DNA of 64,000 bases from Centrapalus pauciflorus (GCA_020465985.1 JAANYP010002029.1:1-64000); one strand, 5' to 3'. Positions 8,904 to 19,898 are shown, counted from the stretch's first letter. Numbers and translations: made by a program. Notes: a model not told the origin generated them from the sequence alone.

Positions 8904-9745
8904 TGTAAAATCCGACATAAAATCTGGTTAGCAACTATAACTTAATCAGCAGTTATTAACAAGTTATAACCTAATCAGTGATCATTAACAATTAATCAAG
9001 GTGTTTACCAAAGTTCATAAGAAAATTAAAGTCAAATAAAAAACAGTTTCATCGGTGCGATGAATCGGCAAATTAATTAATCCAATCGATTTGCGATATG
9101 ATGGGTTAATCCAACTACGTACATAATTAAATTAAGATTAGTGACACTAATCATGCATTAATACACTTACTTATCATTAATTATGCAAGAGTAAAACAAT
9201 TCATTAAACATATGCATTCAAAAGTATTTATGAATTTACATAAAAAGGGAAATACAAGAATACATTCTAAATACTTATATACAAAAAATACAACTAAAAA
9301 TACAACATAAATACATCATAATGGCTGACCCTCTAGCTAGTACAAACTAGCTTTTGACTTCAATTTTATATTGGAAAACTCCATACATAATCACAATCAC
9401 ATCTTCTCCTTTCATGTCATCCAAGATCTTACTCCACCTTCACATCCTTGCATCTTTTCAAGACCAAACTTTCTCTATAAATAGAGAGATCATTTCTCAT
9501 TCATCCTCACACCTTTGCAAGAGAAAAACCTCTCATTCTCTCTCAAAAAAAAAATCGGCCATAGCCACACACACACAACCAAAGTTGTTTTCTTTCATTA
9601 TTCTTCAAGATTTCAAGCTTTTCAAGAGTTTCTTTGGTGCAACTAGTTCAAGAACAACCCTTCTACTCATTTTCATTCTTCTAAAACATCAAAGTAAGTA
9701 AATACTAACTTATTGTTTCTTATATTTATGTTTATATAAGTCTTG
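8904..9745 (+). repeat. Gypsy LTR copy G1, truncated
   Basis: Begins TGTAAAATCCGAC immediately after a polypurine tract and aligns with the solo LTR G2 (from 11206) up to the shared ATATAAGTCTTG near 9745. Beyond that G2 continues for another 2 kb, while here the sequence switches to copia H leader. So this 3' LTR has lost about two thirds of its length. An ORF at 9354-9701 lies in low-complexity leader sequence and is not a credible gene. Confidence 0.82.
9476..9483 (+). promoter_or_regulatory. TATA box of gypsy LTR G1
   Basis: TATAAATA in the context CTCTATAAATAGAGAG, a textbook plant TATA context, followed by a CT-rich leader. The same box is at the matching place in LTR copies G2 (11776-11783) and G3 (15252-15259). 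Confidence 0.7.
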
Positions 9746-10041
9746 ACTGTGTTCTTCACCGTTCTATAATCTGTTTTGGGTAAAAGTGATTTCAGAAAAA
9801 GTATTCGAAATCAAAAACCTTACCTTTGATATCAAATTGGAATCAATTGAAGCATTTTTACTGAATAGATTGTATTTTGGACTTAAAATTTCAGAAAAAC
9901 TCAGAAAACTCGAATAACACATTATTTCATGTGGTAATCGAGTTGAAAATCCTTTTTAATCGAGTTGAACAAAGTTATATTCGATTTGATCATTTGAGTC
10001 AATCGAGTTGATCACAGAATCAATCGTGTTAAAAAGCCTTT

Positions 10042-10129
10042 ATTCGAGTTGACTTGAAGACATATTCGAGTTGACTTGAAGAAATATTCGAGTTGACTTG
10101 AAGACATATTCGAGTTGACTTGAATACTC
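10042..10129 (+). repeat. Four tandem 22-bp repeats in copia H leader
   Basis: Four near-perfect units of ATTCGAGTTGACTTGAAGAC plus AT, within a wider field (9905-10480) of looser CGAGTTGA/CGAGTTTA motifs. They precede gag and do not encode a protein. Confidence 0.8.
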
Positions 10130-10558
10130 AATCGAGTTTTACAAAACAATTATGCCTGGATTTCAATTTTAATTCGAGTTTACTCAATCATAAGTCAATA
10201 TCATTCGAGTTTACTCTCACTTTCATTTGAGTTTAATTACATCTGATTCGAGTTGACTTAGATTTGATTCGAGTTGACTAATATTTAATCCGAGTTGACT
10301 TACATTTCATTCGAGTTGACTCACACTAGATTCGAGTTTTACAGAAATTAAATTCGAGTTGCATCATAATACTAATTGACTGATTTTTTCTAGATTCGAG
10401 TTGAGTACATTCTTTGTTCAAGTTTTTCACACTCTTTGATCGAGTTTCAGTAAACAATCATTCGAGTTTGATCAAATTATATTCAAGTTGAATTAAATTT
10501 TAAATTCAATCCAAATCTCATTTAAAAGTGCTTGGAAGATTTTTGTAATTCAGTCAAC

Positions 10559-11205
10559 ATGTCCAAAGACGCACTAGCCATGGGGTCGGAAACAAAACCT
10601 CCAATCATGTACCGAGGAGAATATGTACAATGGAGAGAGAGATTTCTTGAGTTCATAAGTTTTCACGACCTGTCGGATGAGATGCTGAAGTCCCTTAATG
10701 ACGGACCAACTGTGTTTCTTGAAACATACCTGTTTTACCCACCGGCAACTCTCCAATACCTGAAAGAACCGTTGAGGTCACTAACCTAACAGAGGCACAA
10801 AAGCGTAGAAAACTGGGGGACAAGACAGCTAGAAAATTGTTGTTGATATCCATCCCAAATGATATATACACCTGTCTGACAAATACCAAAACAGCCGAAT
10901 CTATCTGGGATGAGGTTTGTAAGTTCATGAGGGGATCAGACATGACATCACAAACAGAGCCCGGAACAGTTTAATGACGTTCAGAACTTCAGAGCTAGAG
11001 AATGGGAACTGCCGGAGAGTACATACTTGAGGTGTTTCAGCTTAGTTAGTGAAATGAAAAGGAATGGTGTCACAAAGTCCAACTTAGACATCAATGTTAA
11101 ATTCCTGAACGTACTAAATCCAGAATGGGAAAAGTACGCAATGATAATTCAGCAGGCCAAAGATATTGAGGACATGAACTTTCATATGGTGTTTGAAAAC
11201 CTTAA
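10559..11205 (+). pseudogene. gag: Copia H gag, N-terminal part
   Basis: Starts at the ATG at 10559 (MSKDALAMGSETKPP). It is a plant copia Gag of the UBN2/retrotran_gag type: YRGEYVQWRERFLEFI near the N terminus, then after a frameshift at about 10769 an AQKRRKLGDKTARKLLLISI helix and SIWDEVCKFMRG, then after another shift YLRCFSLVSEMKRNGV, DINVKFLNVLNPEW and a stretch ending FHMVFENL. The frame breaks off at the inserted solo LTR at 11206 and resumes at 14119. The coat protein is not expressible in this state. Confidence 0.8.
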
Positions 11206-11775
11206 TGTAACATCTGGCATAAAATCAGGTTAGCAACTATAACTTAATCAACAGTCATTAGCAAGTTATAACCTAATCAGTGACCATTAACAATTAATCA
11301 AGGTGATTAACAAAGTTCATAAGAAAACTAAAGTCAATAGAAACAGTTTCATCGGTGCGATTAATCGGCAAATTAATTAATCCAATCGATTTGCGATATG
11401 ATGGACTAATCCAACTAAGTACATAATTAAATTAAGATTAGTGACACTAATCATGCATTAATACACTTACTTAACATTAATTATGCGACAGTAAAACAAT
11501 TCATTAAACAAATGCATTCAAAAGTATTTATAAATTTACATAAAAAGGGAAATACAAGAATACATTCTAAATACTTTTATACAAAAAGTAAAAATAAAAA
11601 TACAACATAAATATAACATAACGGTTGACCCTCTAGCTAGTACAAACTAGCTTTTGACTTCAATTTTATAATGCAAAACTCCATACACAATCACATTCAC
11701 ATCTTGTCCTTTCATTTCATCCAAGATCTTACTCCACCTTCACATCCTTGCATCTTTTCAAGACCAAACTTTCTC

Positions 11776-11783
11776 TATAAATA
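11776..11783 (+). promoter_or_regulatory. TATA box of solo LTR G2
   Basis: TATAAATA in CTCTATAAATAGAGAG, in register with G1 and G3. Confidence 0.7.
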
Positions 11784-12648
11784 GAGAGATCATTTCTCAT
11801 TCATCCTCATACCTTTGCAAGAGCAAAACCTCTCATTCTCTCTAAAAAAAATAGGCCATAGCCACAGACACACAACGAAAGTTGTTTTCTTTCTTTATTC
11901 TTCAAGAATTCAAGCTTTCCAAGAGTTTCTTTGGTGCAACTAGTTCAAGAACAACTCTTCTACTCATTTTAAATCTTCTAAAACATCAAAGTAAGTAAAT
12001 ACTAACTTATTATTTCTTATATTTTTGTTTATATAAGTCTTGCATAATATATATAATCACCAACAACAACAAGTTTCATAAAAACTCATGTTTATAAATC
12101 ACTAGTTTTATTGTAAGTTTGTTTTCATCCAATGTGTTTATAAATGTATAAACACATTATGTAAGTATAAATATAATGAAAACAAGTTATATAAATATGT
12201 TTTATAACCTTTTATACATGTGGTTTTTGAATAAACAACAAGAATCACAAGTTGTATCAAGTTTATGAAATCTGGATTTTCGGCAGAAATATTACGTCGA
12301 CTTTGAAAAATCATAACTAATTCATAACTTAACGAAATAAATTGATTCTTCTCTCAAAAATTAGATCTATGTCTTAACTAAAAATCTGGAGGTTTTCATA
12401 ATTTAATATGGAGTTTAGAACCTCCAAATATTATTTTGGAACCTAGAAGTTTGACACCTCAAAAATGACCAACATAGGGTTTGTAACGAGCTTTTTCCCC
12501 AACCTAAACACCTCGAAAAATGGCCGTTCTTAACTTTTAAAATTCTTTTTATGTAGTAGGTTTAGGACTATGAAAACCAAAGCCCAAATGATTTTGGAGC
12601 TTGGTCAAAAACAGCCCCAAAGTAGGCCGAAAAACCTTTAAAAATCTG

Positions 12649-12654
<6 letters not shown>

Positions 12655-12728
<74 letters not shown>
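12655..12728. repeat. (TA)n microsatellite
   Basis: About 37 uninterrupted TA units directly left of the MITE. Frames read through it (12638-12847) are artefacts. Confidence 0.95.
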
Positions 12729-12730
<2 letters not shown>

Positions 12731-12974
12731 TGGGGGGTTCAATGGAAAACCACCATGCACATAAAAACTTGTGAAAACCGCACTGCACCACCACAAATGC
12801 ATCAAATTCCCCCGGTGATGCATCAAATTTCCGGCGTGATGCGTCAAAATCCCGCGTGATGCATCACCTTATTTACGATCATGTCACCGCGTTTTTCATG
12901 AAATGCACCAAATCGGACGGTATGCATAGGTTTCAATAGTTTTCAGGTGCATAGTGGTTTTCCATAGAACACAC

Positions 12975-12977
<3 letters not shown>
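12729..12977. mobile_element. MITE lodged in a (TA)n tract
   Basis: A 249-bp unit with terminal inverted repeats of about 31 bp: the left end includes ATGGAAAACCACCATGCAC and the inverted right end ATGGAAAACCACTATGCAC, with G-rich outer bases. It is flanked on both sides by TA runs, as if the target was a TA microsatellite, like the rice 'micron' elements. The centre carries about four copies of a 21-bp GTGATGCATCAAATTYCCGG-type tandem (about 12793-12865). No coding capacity. Confidence 0.7.
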
Positions 12978-13058
<81 letters not shown>

Positions 13059-13108
13059 TATATACATATATATATATATAAAATATATATATATATATGT
13101 ATATGTGT

Positions 13109-13176
<68 letters not shown>
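12978..13176. repeat. Compound (TA)n/(TATG)n microsatellite
   Basis: TA repeats with interspersed CATA, ATAC and GTGT units. ORFs called in it are low-complexity artefacts. Confidence 0.93.
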
Positions 13177-13181
<5 letters not shown>

Positions 13182-14118
13182 TGACGTTTTAAGTGGGTGA
13201 TTTAAAACATAAAAACCCTTATACATACACATTATCATATATATAGGAGTTATTAAGTCCCTTATATAATTTAGGACTCGATTAAACGCGTCCGGTGTCG
13301 TCACTCATCGACAATGCAGAACCGTCGTTTTTACGCTCATTTTGCCATCACACTTACGGTGAGTCTTCATAGCCCCTATTTTCACTATCTATTGGGGTGG
13401 AAATAATGCACTATTTTCATATGGACATCAAAACTGTTTATTTCTTATATGTATTACACATGTGTTTATGTGGATCCATCAGCCCTCATATCATGAACCG
13501 TTAATTACATTTATTTGTAAGCTTAAATATATTGTGGATAGAAATATCGGGAGTCATGTCCCCATTCGAGTTAGTCTTACCGGCTAACAGTGGAATGCAT
13601 ATATGTTTAACACACGGTATTACAGTCGGGGATATTGCACAGGGCAAAGCCATTTAATTATGTTTCGGTTACATGATGGTTTATGTAATACATACATGGA
13701 ATTTATGCTTTATAAATTCAACTCATCTGTTAATGTCCATACAATTGGTCTTTTCGCGTATACCTATGAGCTCACCAACAAATTGTTGACGTATTTTAGC
13801 ATGTATTTTCAGCTAATTAAGACATGCACATTCATCGGAAGCATTCCAAGGCTTCCGTTCATTTTGGAGTCGCATCATTTTCAAACTCGGAGATTTATTT
13901 GCATCATTCTCGATAATCTAATTATGTATTTAAATCTCTGTAACTTGCGAACTACTCTTCATTTTATTCGGGTGATGTAAATCAATTAAATATTTTGAAG
14001 ATATATTAATATATTTTTCTGAAAACGTCCATGTAGTGGTCGCTCGTTATGATTATGGTTACGCTTCCACACTCGTCACGCCTCGCTGCCAACCGGGGAA
14101 GCAGGGTGTGACACTTAA

Positions 14119-14686
14119 CAACATTCAGGATGTTGTTTTGAGGAAGATGTCCGGAAAGAAAAAGGCTGAAAAAGAAACTGTTGATCCTTTAGCGTTGCTG
14201 GCAGACAAGAAATACAAATAAAAGCTAAAGAAGGAGAAACGAGTAGTTCTAAGAAGCGGTTCATTTAAATCAGACTCATCGGATTCCTCAGCTGATTTTG
14301 AAATTGAGGAAATGAAGAAACAAATTGTCTTACTGACAAAGGCATTTCAGAAGAAGTTTTACCGAAAACCAACCAACAACAAGATGAGATACAAAATAGG
14401 CTCACGAAAGTTTGACAAGAAGGACAGATATGACAAGTCAGGTGAAAGCAGTGGAAAGAAAACAGACAAATATGATAAATCTGAAAAGTCAGCAAAGAAG
14501 GACTCAGAGCAAAAATGCTACAACTATGGCAAGCCGGGTCATCATGCTTGAGAATGTTGAATGCCTGTAGTGAAAAATTCAGAATACTACACTAGAAAGG
14601 CACTTCTAGAAAAGCAAAAGGAAGCTGGCAAAGGTCTAATGGCTGAAGATGATCATTGGCTTCAATTATCTGAGGATGAAGACATC
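14119..14686 (+). pseudogene. gag: Copia H gag, C-terminal part with zinc knuckle
   Basis: Continues the copia H gag after the solo LTR: NIQDVVLRKMSGKK, then a stop at about 14219, a Lys-rich stretch (14312-14551) and a CCHC zinc-knuckle remnant CYNYGKPGHHA followed by a stop where the last Cys-containing strand should be. The second cysteine is replaced by Tyr. After it comes LMAEDDHWLQLSEDEDI, after which gypsy LTR G3 begins. The rest of H is missing. Confidence 0.75.
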
Positions 14687-15949
14687 TGTAACATCCGGCA
14701 TTAAATCAGGTTAGCAACTACGACCTAATCAGTATTTAATAGCCAAATATAACCTAATCAGTGGTCGTTAGAAATTAATCGAAGTGATTAACAAGGTTCA
14801 TGAAGAAATTCAACTCAATTAGAATCAAATTCATCGGTGTGATGAATCGGGAAATCAATTAATCCGATCGATTTACGATATGAAGGATTAATTCAACTGA
14901 GTACATAATCAAATTAAGATTAGTAACACTAATCATGCATTAATACACTTACTTAACATTAATGATGCAATAATAAAACAAATCATTAAACAAATGCATT
15001 CAAAAGTATTTTTGAATTTACATAAAAAGTGAAATAAAAGAATACATTCTAAATACATTTATACAAAAAAAAAATGAAAATATATCAAAATATCTTCTAA
15101 AAATCTATCCATAGGGAGGTACAAGTAGGTTTTGACTTCATTTTTATAATACACACTTCCACAACCCATCAAAATCAAATCCTTTTCACCATCTTCCTTC
15201 ATCTCATCCAACACTCCACTCAACCTCCATTTGAAAGACCAAGACTTTGTCTATAAATAGAGAGCTTCCCTTTCATTATTTTCACACCAAAACTCTTCCT
15301 TTTTCTCTCTAAAAACCGGATCCCACACACACACACCCACTACAAACATTTTTGTTCAAGTGTTCTTGGTGAAATTCAAGTGTTGTTGGTCCAAATCTTG
15401 CTAGAGTTCCAACTTCTTCTCAATTTCATACTCCAAATACATCAAAGTAAGTAAATACTAACTTATTTCATCACACATTTATGATTATATAAGTCTTGCA
15501 TAATATATATAATCACCAACAACAACAAGTTTCATAAAAACTCAAGTTTATAAGTTTCTAGTTTTGTTTTTAAGTTGTTTTCATCAAATGTGTTTATAAA
15601 TATACAAACACATCATAAAAGTGTTAATATTATGAAAACAAGTAATATATGTGTGTTTTATAACTTGTATACAAATAGTCTTTGAATAAATAACAAGAAT
15701 CATAAGTTATTTCAAATTTATAAACTGCGGATTTTGGGCAGAAAATTTATATCGACTTTGAAAAATCATAACTAATTCATAACTTAACGAAATGAGTTGA
15801 TTCTTGGAGTTTAAGACCTCCTGAAATTATTTGGGAAACCGAAAGTTTGACAGCTCAAAAATGGCCAACATAGGGTTTTCAACAAGCTTTTTCCCCAACC
15901 TAAAGATCTCGAAAAATGGTCATTCTTGAATTTAAAAATTCTTTGTATA
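14687..15949 (+). repeat. Gypsy LTR copy G3, truncated
   Basis: Starts TGTAACATCCGGC inside copia H gag and aligns with solo LTR G2 from its first base, including the TATA box at 15252 and the CACCAACAACAACAAG stretch. Similarity ends near 15949, where G2 goes on with TATGTAGTAGG and this copy switches to TCTCTACTACTAATAAA, the probable Helitron end. The 3' part of this LTR is not found in the window. Confidence 0.83.
15252..15259 (+). promoter_or_regulatory. TATA box of LTR G3
   Basis: TATAAATA in GTCTATAAATAGAGAG, in register with the other two G LTRs. Confidence 0.65.
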
Positions 15950-16884
15950 TCTCTACTACTAATAAAACATTTAGATTCTTACAAGTTACACTGCTAAAGG
16001 TACAACTATGTAATGCTTAATCTTGAATTTTAAGACTTACAAGTCTTTAAAGCATCATGTACAAGTCCTTTATGCCTGTTTTTCAAAAATTTTGAATTCG
16101 TTCGTGCTTTAATTGGGAACAGATGAACAGTCAGAGCCAACTCTTCAACTTCTTGAACCGTCTCTGTCTCTATCATCGGGCTTTCTTCCCCCACGCTTCA
16201 TCTTCATCTGCGACCAGACTACACGCTTCCTGTGCTTCAATCTTCATTATGGCTCTCCTACTCCATGTCTCCGATTTGTTTAACGTCTTTCACAATTAGC
16301 AACGAAACATCCATCAAAAAAGGCATTTCATGACCTTTGACCAAGTACCTACTCTCATCTCCCGCCGATTCCGTTATTACACTGGTGGTCTTACGCACAC
16401 ACGCAGCCCGTAGGAAGAAGATGGTACGATCTCGATCTCTCTCGGTGCTTAATCTCCATCGATTGGAGGCCTGTCACACATGAACTATCCAAATCGAAAC
16501 TAAAATGGTGAGTAACTATTTAATCTAATATTTGCAGATTACTTTTACAGGTCTTGTTGTGATTTAATTGGCATATTTGTCAAATTTATTATTTGAAGTA
16601 TGTATTTGCAGGTTACGATGAACCGTTTTGTTTGATTTTTTATATGCGGGAGTACATTGAACTTTCATCATCATTAACTGAAAAAATTGTTTCGCCTTTG
16701 ATATTTGTTGACAATGTGAGTTGTATCCTTTGAAACTCTTTACAAATCACATTTGTGCTTTTTATGTTATGAATTCTGGTTTCCCCCAATTTGTGCTTTG
16801 TAATCTGTTCTTCCATATATTTGTTTTTCTTGACCATATGACTTCCAGATTTTCCATGATCATTCCAAAGATTTCAGCAGGAAG

Positions 16885-18787
16885 ATGCTGAGTTACTCAA
16901 GGTATTATTTTCTCGTGCATCTTGTTTGGACCAATATGTGAACATGTGATTCTCGAGACATAATTATGTCAAATAGATTTAATTCCGTTTGGAGAATGTT
17001 GATATATAATTTTGATACTCTGCAGAGAGCAAATGATCTTGTCAAAAATAAGATTCACCTTACATCTGTAATAAGTGGATACAGAGTGAGTGTTATTCTA
17101 CCATCACTCTTACGCTTTCTTTTTGTTCAAATGTTTTGGTGCATTTTGGCATAAGGTCTAATGATTTGAATGTTCTTGCCAATATTTTCTTATTTATGGA
17201 TACTATCTTATGTTGGCAGCTTGCAATGAGAGAAGCATGCAAATATGTTGAAGAAAAGTTGGCAGTTATGGTAATGGTTATATACATATAATGTAATATG
17301 GGAATATGCCAGAAGATACATTCTACCGAAACCAATTTTCTGATTCATTTGAATGGTTCAGTATTAGTTAATGAAGCGTTCTTCTTTTCTTTTAGGTTGA
17401 TAAGCTTGGAAAGGATTCTCTTATGGACTGTGCAAAGACAAGCATGTCCTCTAAGTTGTTAGCGAGTGACTCTGACTTCTTTGCAAGTTTGGTATGTTTT
17501 TTGTTTATTTTTTCCAAACTGAAATCTTTTGGTTTACTCTACAGTCTCCATATGTCAACTAATAATAGACTAGCGGGTTGTTTGTTTGCTTCTTAATGGA
17601 ATTATGAATAGGCTCGTTTAAAGGTTAAACCACCTCTTAATGATTTCACTAAGCAGTAAACAAGGTCTACATCACCCATCCCAAAGTGATGATTCCACTC
17701 TTGCTCTTGCAATAAAATTGTTTTTGAATTTACTTTTAGGGCTTTGCTTATGTATTTTAGCTAGATTTTTACTGCTTCTTTCTTCTCGGTTTCACATTTA
17801 TAGGCTGAAGGTGTTAACTCGTAGAAGGGAATCTGTATTCTGTGGTGAAATTTGTAATCACGTTGCTTCTATTTTCCATATTTTTTTATGTTGAAGAAAT
17901 AACGTGCACTGGTTTTCATTAGGTTGTTGAAGCAGTACAAGCCGTTAAAAGACCAATGCACAGGGTGAGATCAAATGTCCAATCAAGGTTAGTTCTTGCT
18001 AATCTCGTAAATCTTTTTTTTTATTTGTTTTTGTAATGCTTGTTGTGCAGATTTATAGGAGAGTTAACCTATCGTGCTTGTTGTAATTAGTACCACATTT
18101 GTGTGAGATTCACATTTGAAACACAAGTATCTTCGTTCCTATAGTTGCCTGCAAGTTTCTGAATTTTTTTTCTTAATATGCGAATTGACTTGATCAATCC
18201 CACCCATTGTTGCTCCTTAGGGAATTAATATCCTTAAAGCTCATGGAAAGAGTGCCAAAGAAAGCTATTTGTTAAAAGGTTATGCTCTAAATACCGGTCG
18301 TGCGGCACAAGGGATGCCAATGAGAGTTGCTCCTGCAAGGATCGCCTGTCTTGATTTTAATCTTCAAAAGACAAAAATGCAATTGGGGGTTCAGGTTTTA
18401 GTCACTGACCCACGGGAGTTAGAGAAGATCCGTCAAAGGTAATTCAACTTATTAGTTCATGCATGAGGTTTGTTTTGTTAAGAAATTTTTTGTAGAGGTG
18501 TTGGAATGTATAGGTGATGGTGTGATGTGATATATAAACTTAATGTACATATCTGCCTATAAATTTTACAGAGAAGCTGATATGACAAAAGAATGTTGGT
18601 TTAATCCAAAAAATATTATGTTTTTATTTCTTTAATGATGTTTATTATTTAATTTGCTGCATTAGTTTTATGTTGACTGAATCAAGGCTCACATGTTTAG
18701 AATAGGTGGTGAGTGGGAAGTTTGTTTCCTACATTTCAACATTTAGTTTAGATAAGTATTAGTTTTTTCTTTTTTGTAATTCAGAGT

Positions 18788-18833
<46 letters not shown>

Positions 18834-19251
18834 GTGAAGATCAAAAACACAGAAAACTTTGGCCTCAAAATTACTTCCTCAATTATCTTTTGTTTTTTCT
18901 TCTTCCAGAAAAAGGTTCTGAATTTGGAGGTCTAATCCTACAAAGAACGTATTGAAAAGCTTCTAAAGGCTGGTGCTAATGTTGTTCTAACTACAAAGGG
19001 AATTGATGACATGGCACTCAAGGTAGGTTGCTCGACTTTTGGATGATATAGATTTGTTAATATTAGTGCTTTTTGATGCAACATACGATATATCTTTCTC
19101 TATATTTTGTTGAGACTCAAATCTTGCACATGACATTCAGTCATGTTTATTGGACATATCTAGAAATATGTGAAGTTCTAAATATTTTTTCCTTGCTTCA
19201 ACACAGTATTTTGTGGAGGCTGGTGCAATTGCTGTTAGACGAGTGCGGAAG
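16885..19251 (+). pseudogene. CCT1: T-complex protein 1 subunit alpha (CCT1) gene fragment
   Basis: CCT1 is a subunit of the cytosolic TRiC/CCT chaperonin that folds actin and tubulin. Exons with GT/AG borders: end of an exon AELLK (16885/87-16901); 17026-17085 (RANDLVKNKIHLTSVISGYR); 17220-17270 (LAMREACKYVEEKL); 17396-17491 (CAKTSMSSKLLASDSDFF); 17923-17987; 18221-18438 (LKAHGKSAKESYLL, NTGRAAQGMPMRV, DFNLQKTKMQLGVQ); 18571-18592 (READMTKE); about 18944-19022 (RIEKLLKAGANV, TTKGIDDMALK); 19207-19251 (YFVEAGAIAVRRVRK). The N-terminal third and everything after RVRK are absent. Exon 17923-17987 has lost one base (AAAATGACC to AAAAGACC), shifting the frame, and about 350 bp interrupt the exon at 18592. 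Not functional. Confidence 0.9.
18791..18830. repeat. (AG)20 microsatellite
   Basis: Forty bases of perfect AG inside the insertion that splits a CCT1 exon. Confidence 0.95.
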
Positions 19252-19252
19252 C

Positions 19253-19898
19253 TGTTGCTACATCCTGTGTGACGATAGCAGTCTAAGTGATCCAACATTG
19301 TGGTTTAGCAAGTGTTTGTTATATATGTTTATATATGGTTGATATTTGTTAGTGTTTGTATGTTTGAACTTGATGTAACGTATTACAAGAAGTTCAAACA
19401 TAAAGTACAAAGATAAAATCAATCATAAGGTAATAACATAAGTTTCAACACTTAGGTGTTTAAGTGAATTAGTCAGATTCGAATTATATAAGGCTTGACA
19501 TTCGAATCTGTGATAGATTCGAATGTAGCCCTAAATTCGAATGAGGGCAGATTCGAGAATGTCATTGTGGACAAACTCGAATGGGCCTTGGGCCAGATTC
19601 GAGTTTGGCCCATAACAGACTCGAATCAGGCTCTATAATTAGGGATAGACTCGAGATATTATCAGACTTTTTGCAGAATTCGTGAGGGATTAAGCATTAA
19701 GCGATCTCGAGTTTATCATCAGTGTTAGTGCCGTTTCGGAGAGAATCAGTTCGTAGGATCGTTCGTGTGTCATTCGTTCAGCCTCTGATAGTCTCCGTGT
19801 TTCGTGTGTGAGAGTTGTTTCCGTCTACCCGTTAACGAGGATTCCACACTCGTTGACGGCTCCGCGTCTAGATAGATCTCGTAGTGGTAGACCTTACA
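19253..19898 (+). repeat. 5' LTR of SIRE copy A (646 bp)
   Basis: TGTTGCTACATCC to GACCTTACA. Carries the palindromic TTCGAA cluster, with the stem-loop CATTCGAATCT/AGATTCGAATG at 19499-19525 (12-bp stem here, counting the outer A/T pair), and the CTATAATTAGGG TATA-like site near 19634. Confidence 0.92.

Larger units (their letters stand above)
6353..9745 (+). mobile_element. Decayed Ty3/gypsy element F (RT to 3' LTR)
   Basis: Interrupted on the left by SIRE copy B inside the reverse transcriptase, then RNase H, integrase, a chromodomain-like tail, a polypurine tract (ACAAGGGGGAGA, about 8892-8903) and the start of a 3' LTR at 8904. The LTR aligns with the solo LTR at 11206 and with 14687 but breaks off at about 9745, where copia H leader sequence begins. 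Domain order RT-RH-IN identifies gypsy. Truncated at both ends and full of stop codons. Confidence 0.88.
11206..14113 (+). mobile_element. Solo LTR of gypsy family G (2,908 bp, TSD CTTAA)
   Basis: Starts TGTAACATCTGG and ends GGTGTGACA, with the same five bases CTTAA on both sides (11201-11205 and 14114-14118). The copia H gag frame continues directly from one side to the other (ENL to NNIQD), which proves the boundaries. No internal gypsy sequence is present, so this is a solo LTR left by recombination between two LTRs. Inside it are a TATA box (11776), two (TA)n tracts and a MITE (12729-12977). The last 900 bases hold an ORF (13603-13980) without recognisable similarity. Confidence 0.93.
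9746..14686 (+). mobile_element. Copia element H fragment (leader and gag), split by a solo LTR
   Basis: Holds an untranslated leader (9746-10558) rich in TTCGAGTTGACTT motifs, then gag to 11205, then gag again from 14119 to 14686. The gap is the solo LTR G2 with its duplicated CTTAA. No LTR, PBS or pol of H remains: the left edge abuts truncated LTR G1 and the right edge abuts LTR G3. The gag start (MSKDALAMGSE) resembles that of copia D on the other strand (MSREALVLGSE at 38048), so the two are related families. Confidence 0.82.
15950..19252 (+). mobile_element. Helitron-like segment carrying a CCT1 gene fragment, 3' end missing
   Basis: The switch out of gypsy LTR G3 happens at A|TCTCTACTACTAATAAA, which matches the usual plant Helitron 5' terminus (TC start, insertion after A). 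The segment carries spliced-gene sequence (CCT1 exons and introns) that has no place in a retrotransposon, as expected for Helitron gene capture. No CTRR end with hairpin is visible, because SIRE copy A begins at 19253. The stretch 16100-16880 looks like gene 5' sequence (CT-rich, possible first exons), but I cannot assign a product. Alternative: a genuine host gene fragment joined by rearrangement. Confidence 0.55.

Noticed and set aside
12954..13304. ORFs made of Tyr-Ile repeats
   Set aside because: Translation of (TA)n microsatellite.
13603..13980. 125-codon ORF in the solo LTR
   Set aside because: No recognisable domain, lies inside an LTR, and not supported by another copy in the window (G1 and G3 lack this part).
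16640..17335. Short ORFs across the CCT1 fragment
   Set aside because: They run over introns or the opposite strand; the real signal is the spliced exon series.
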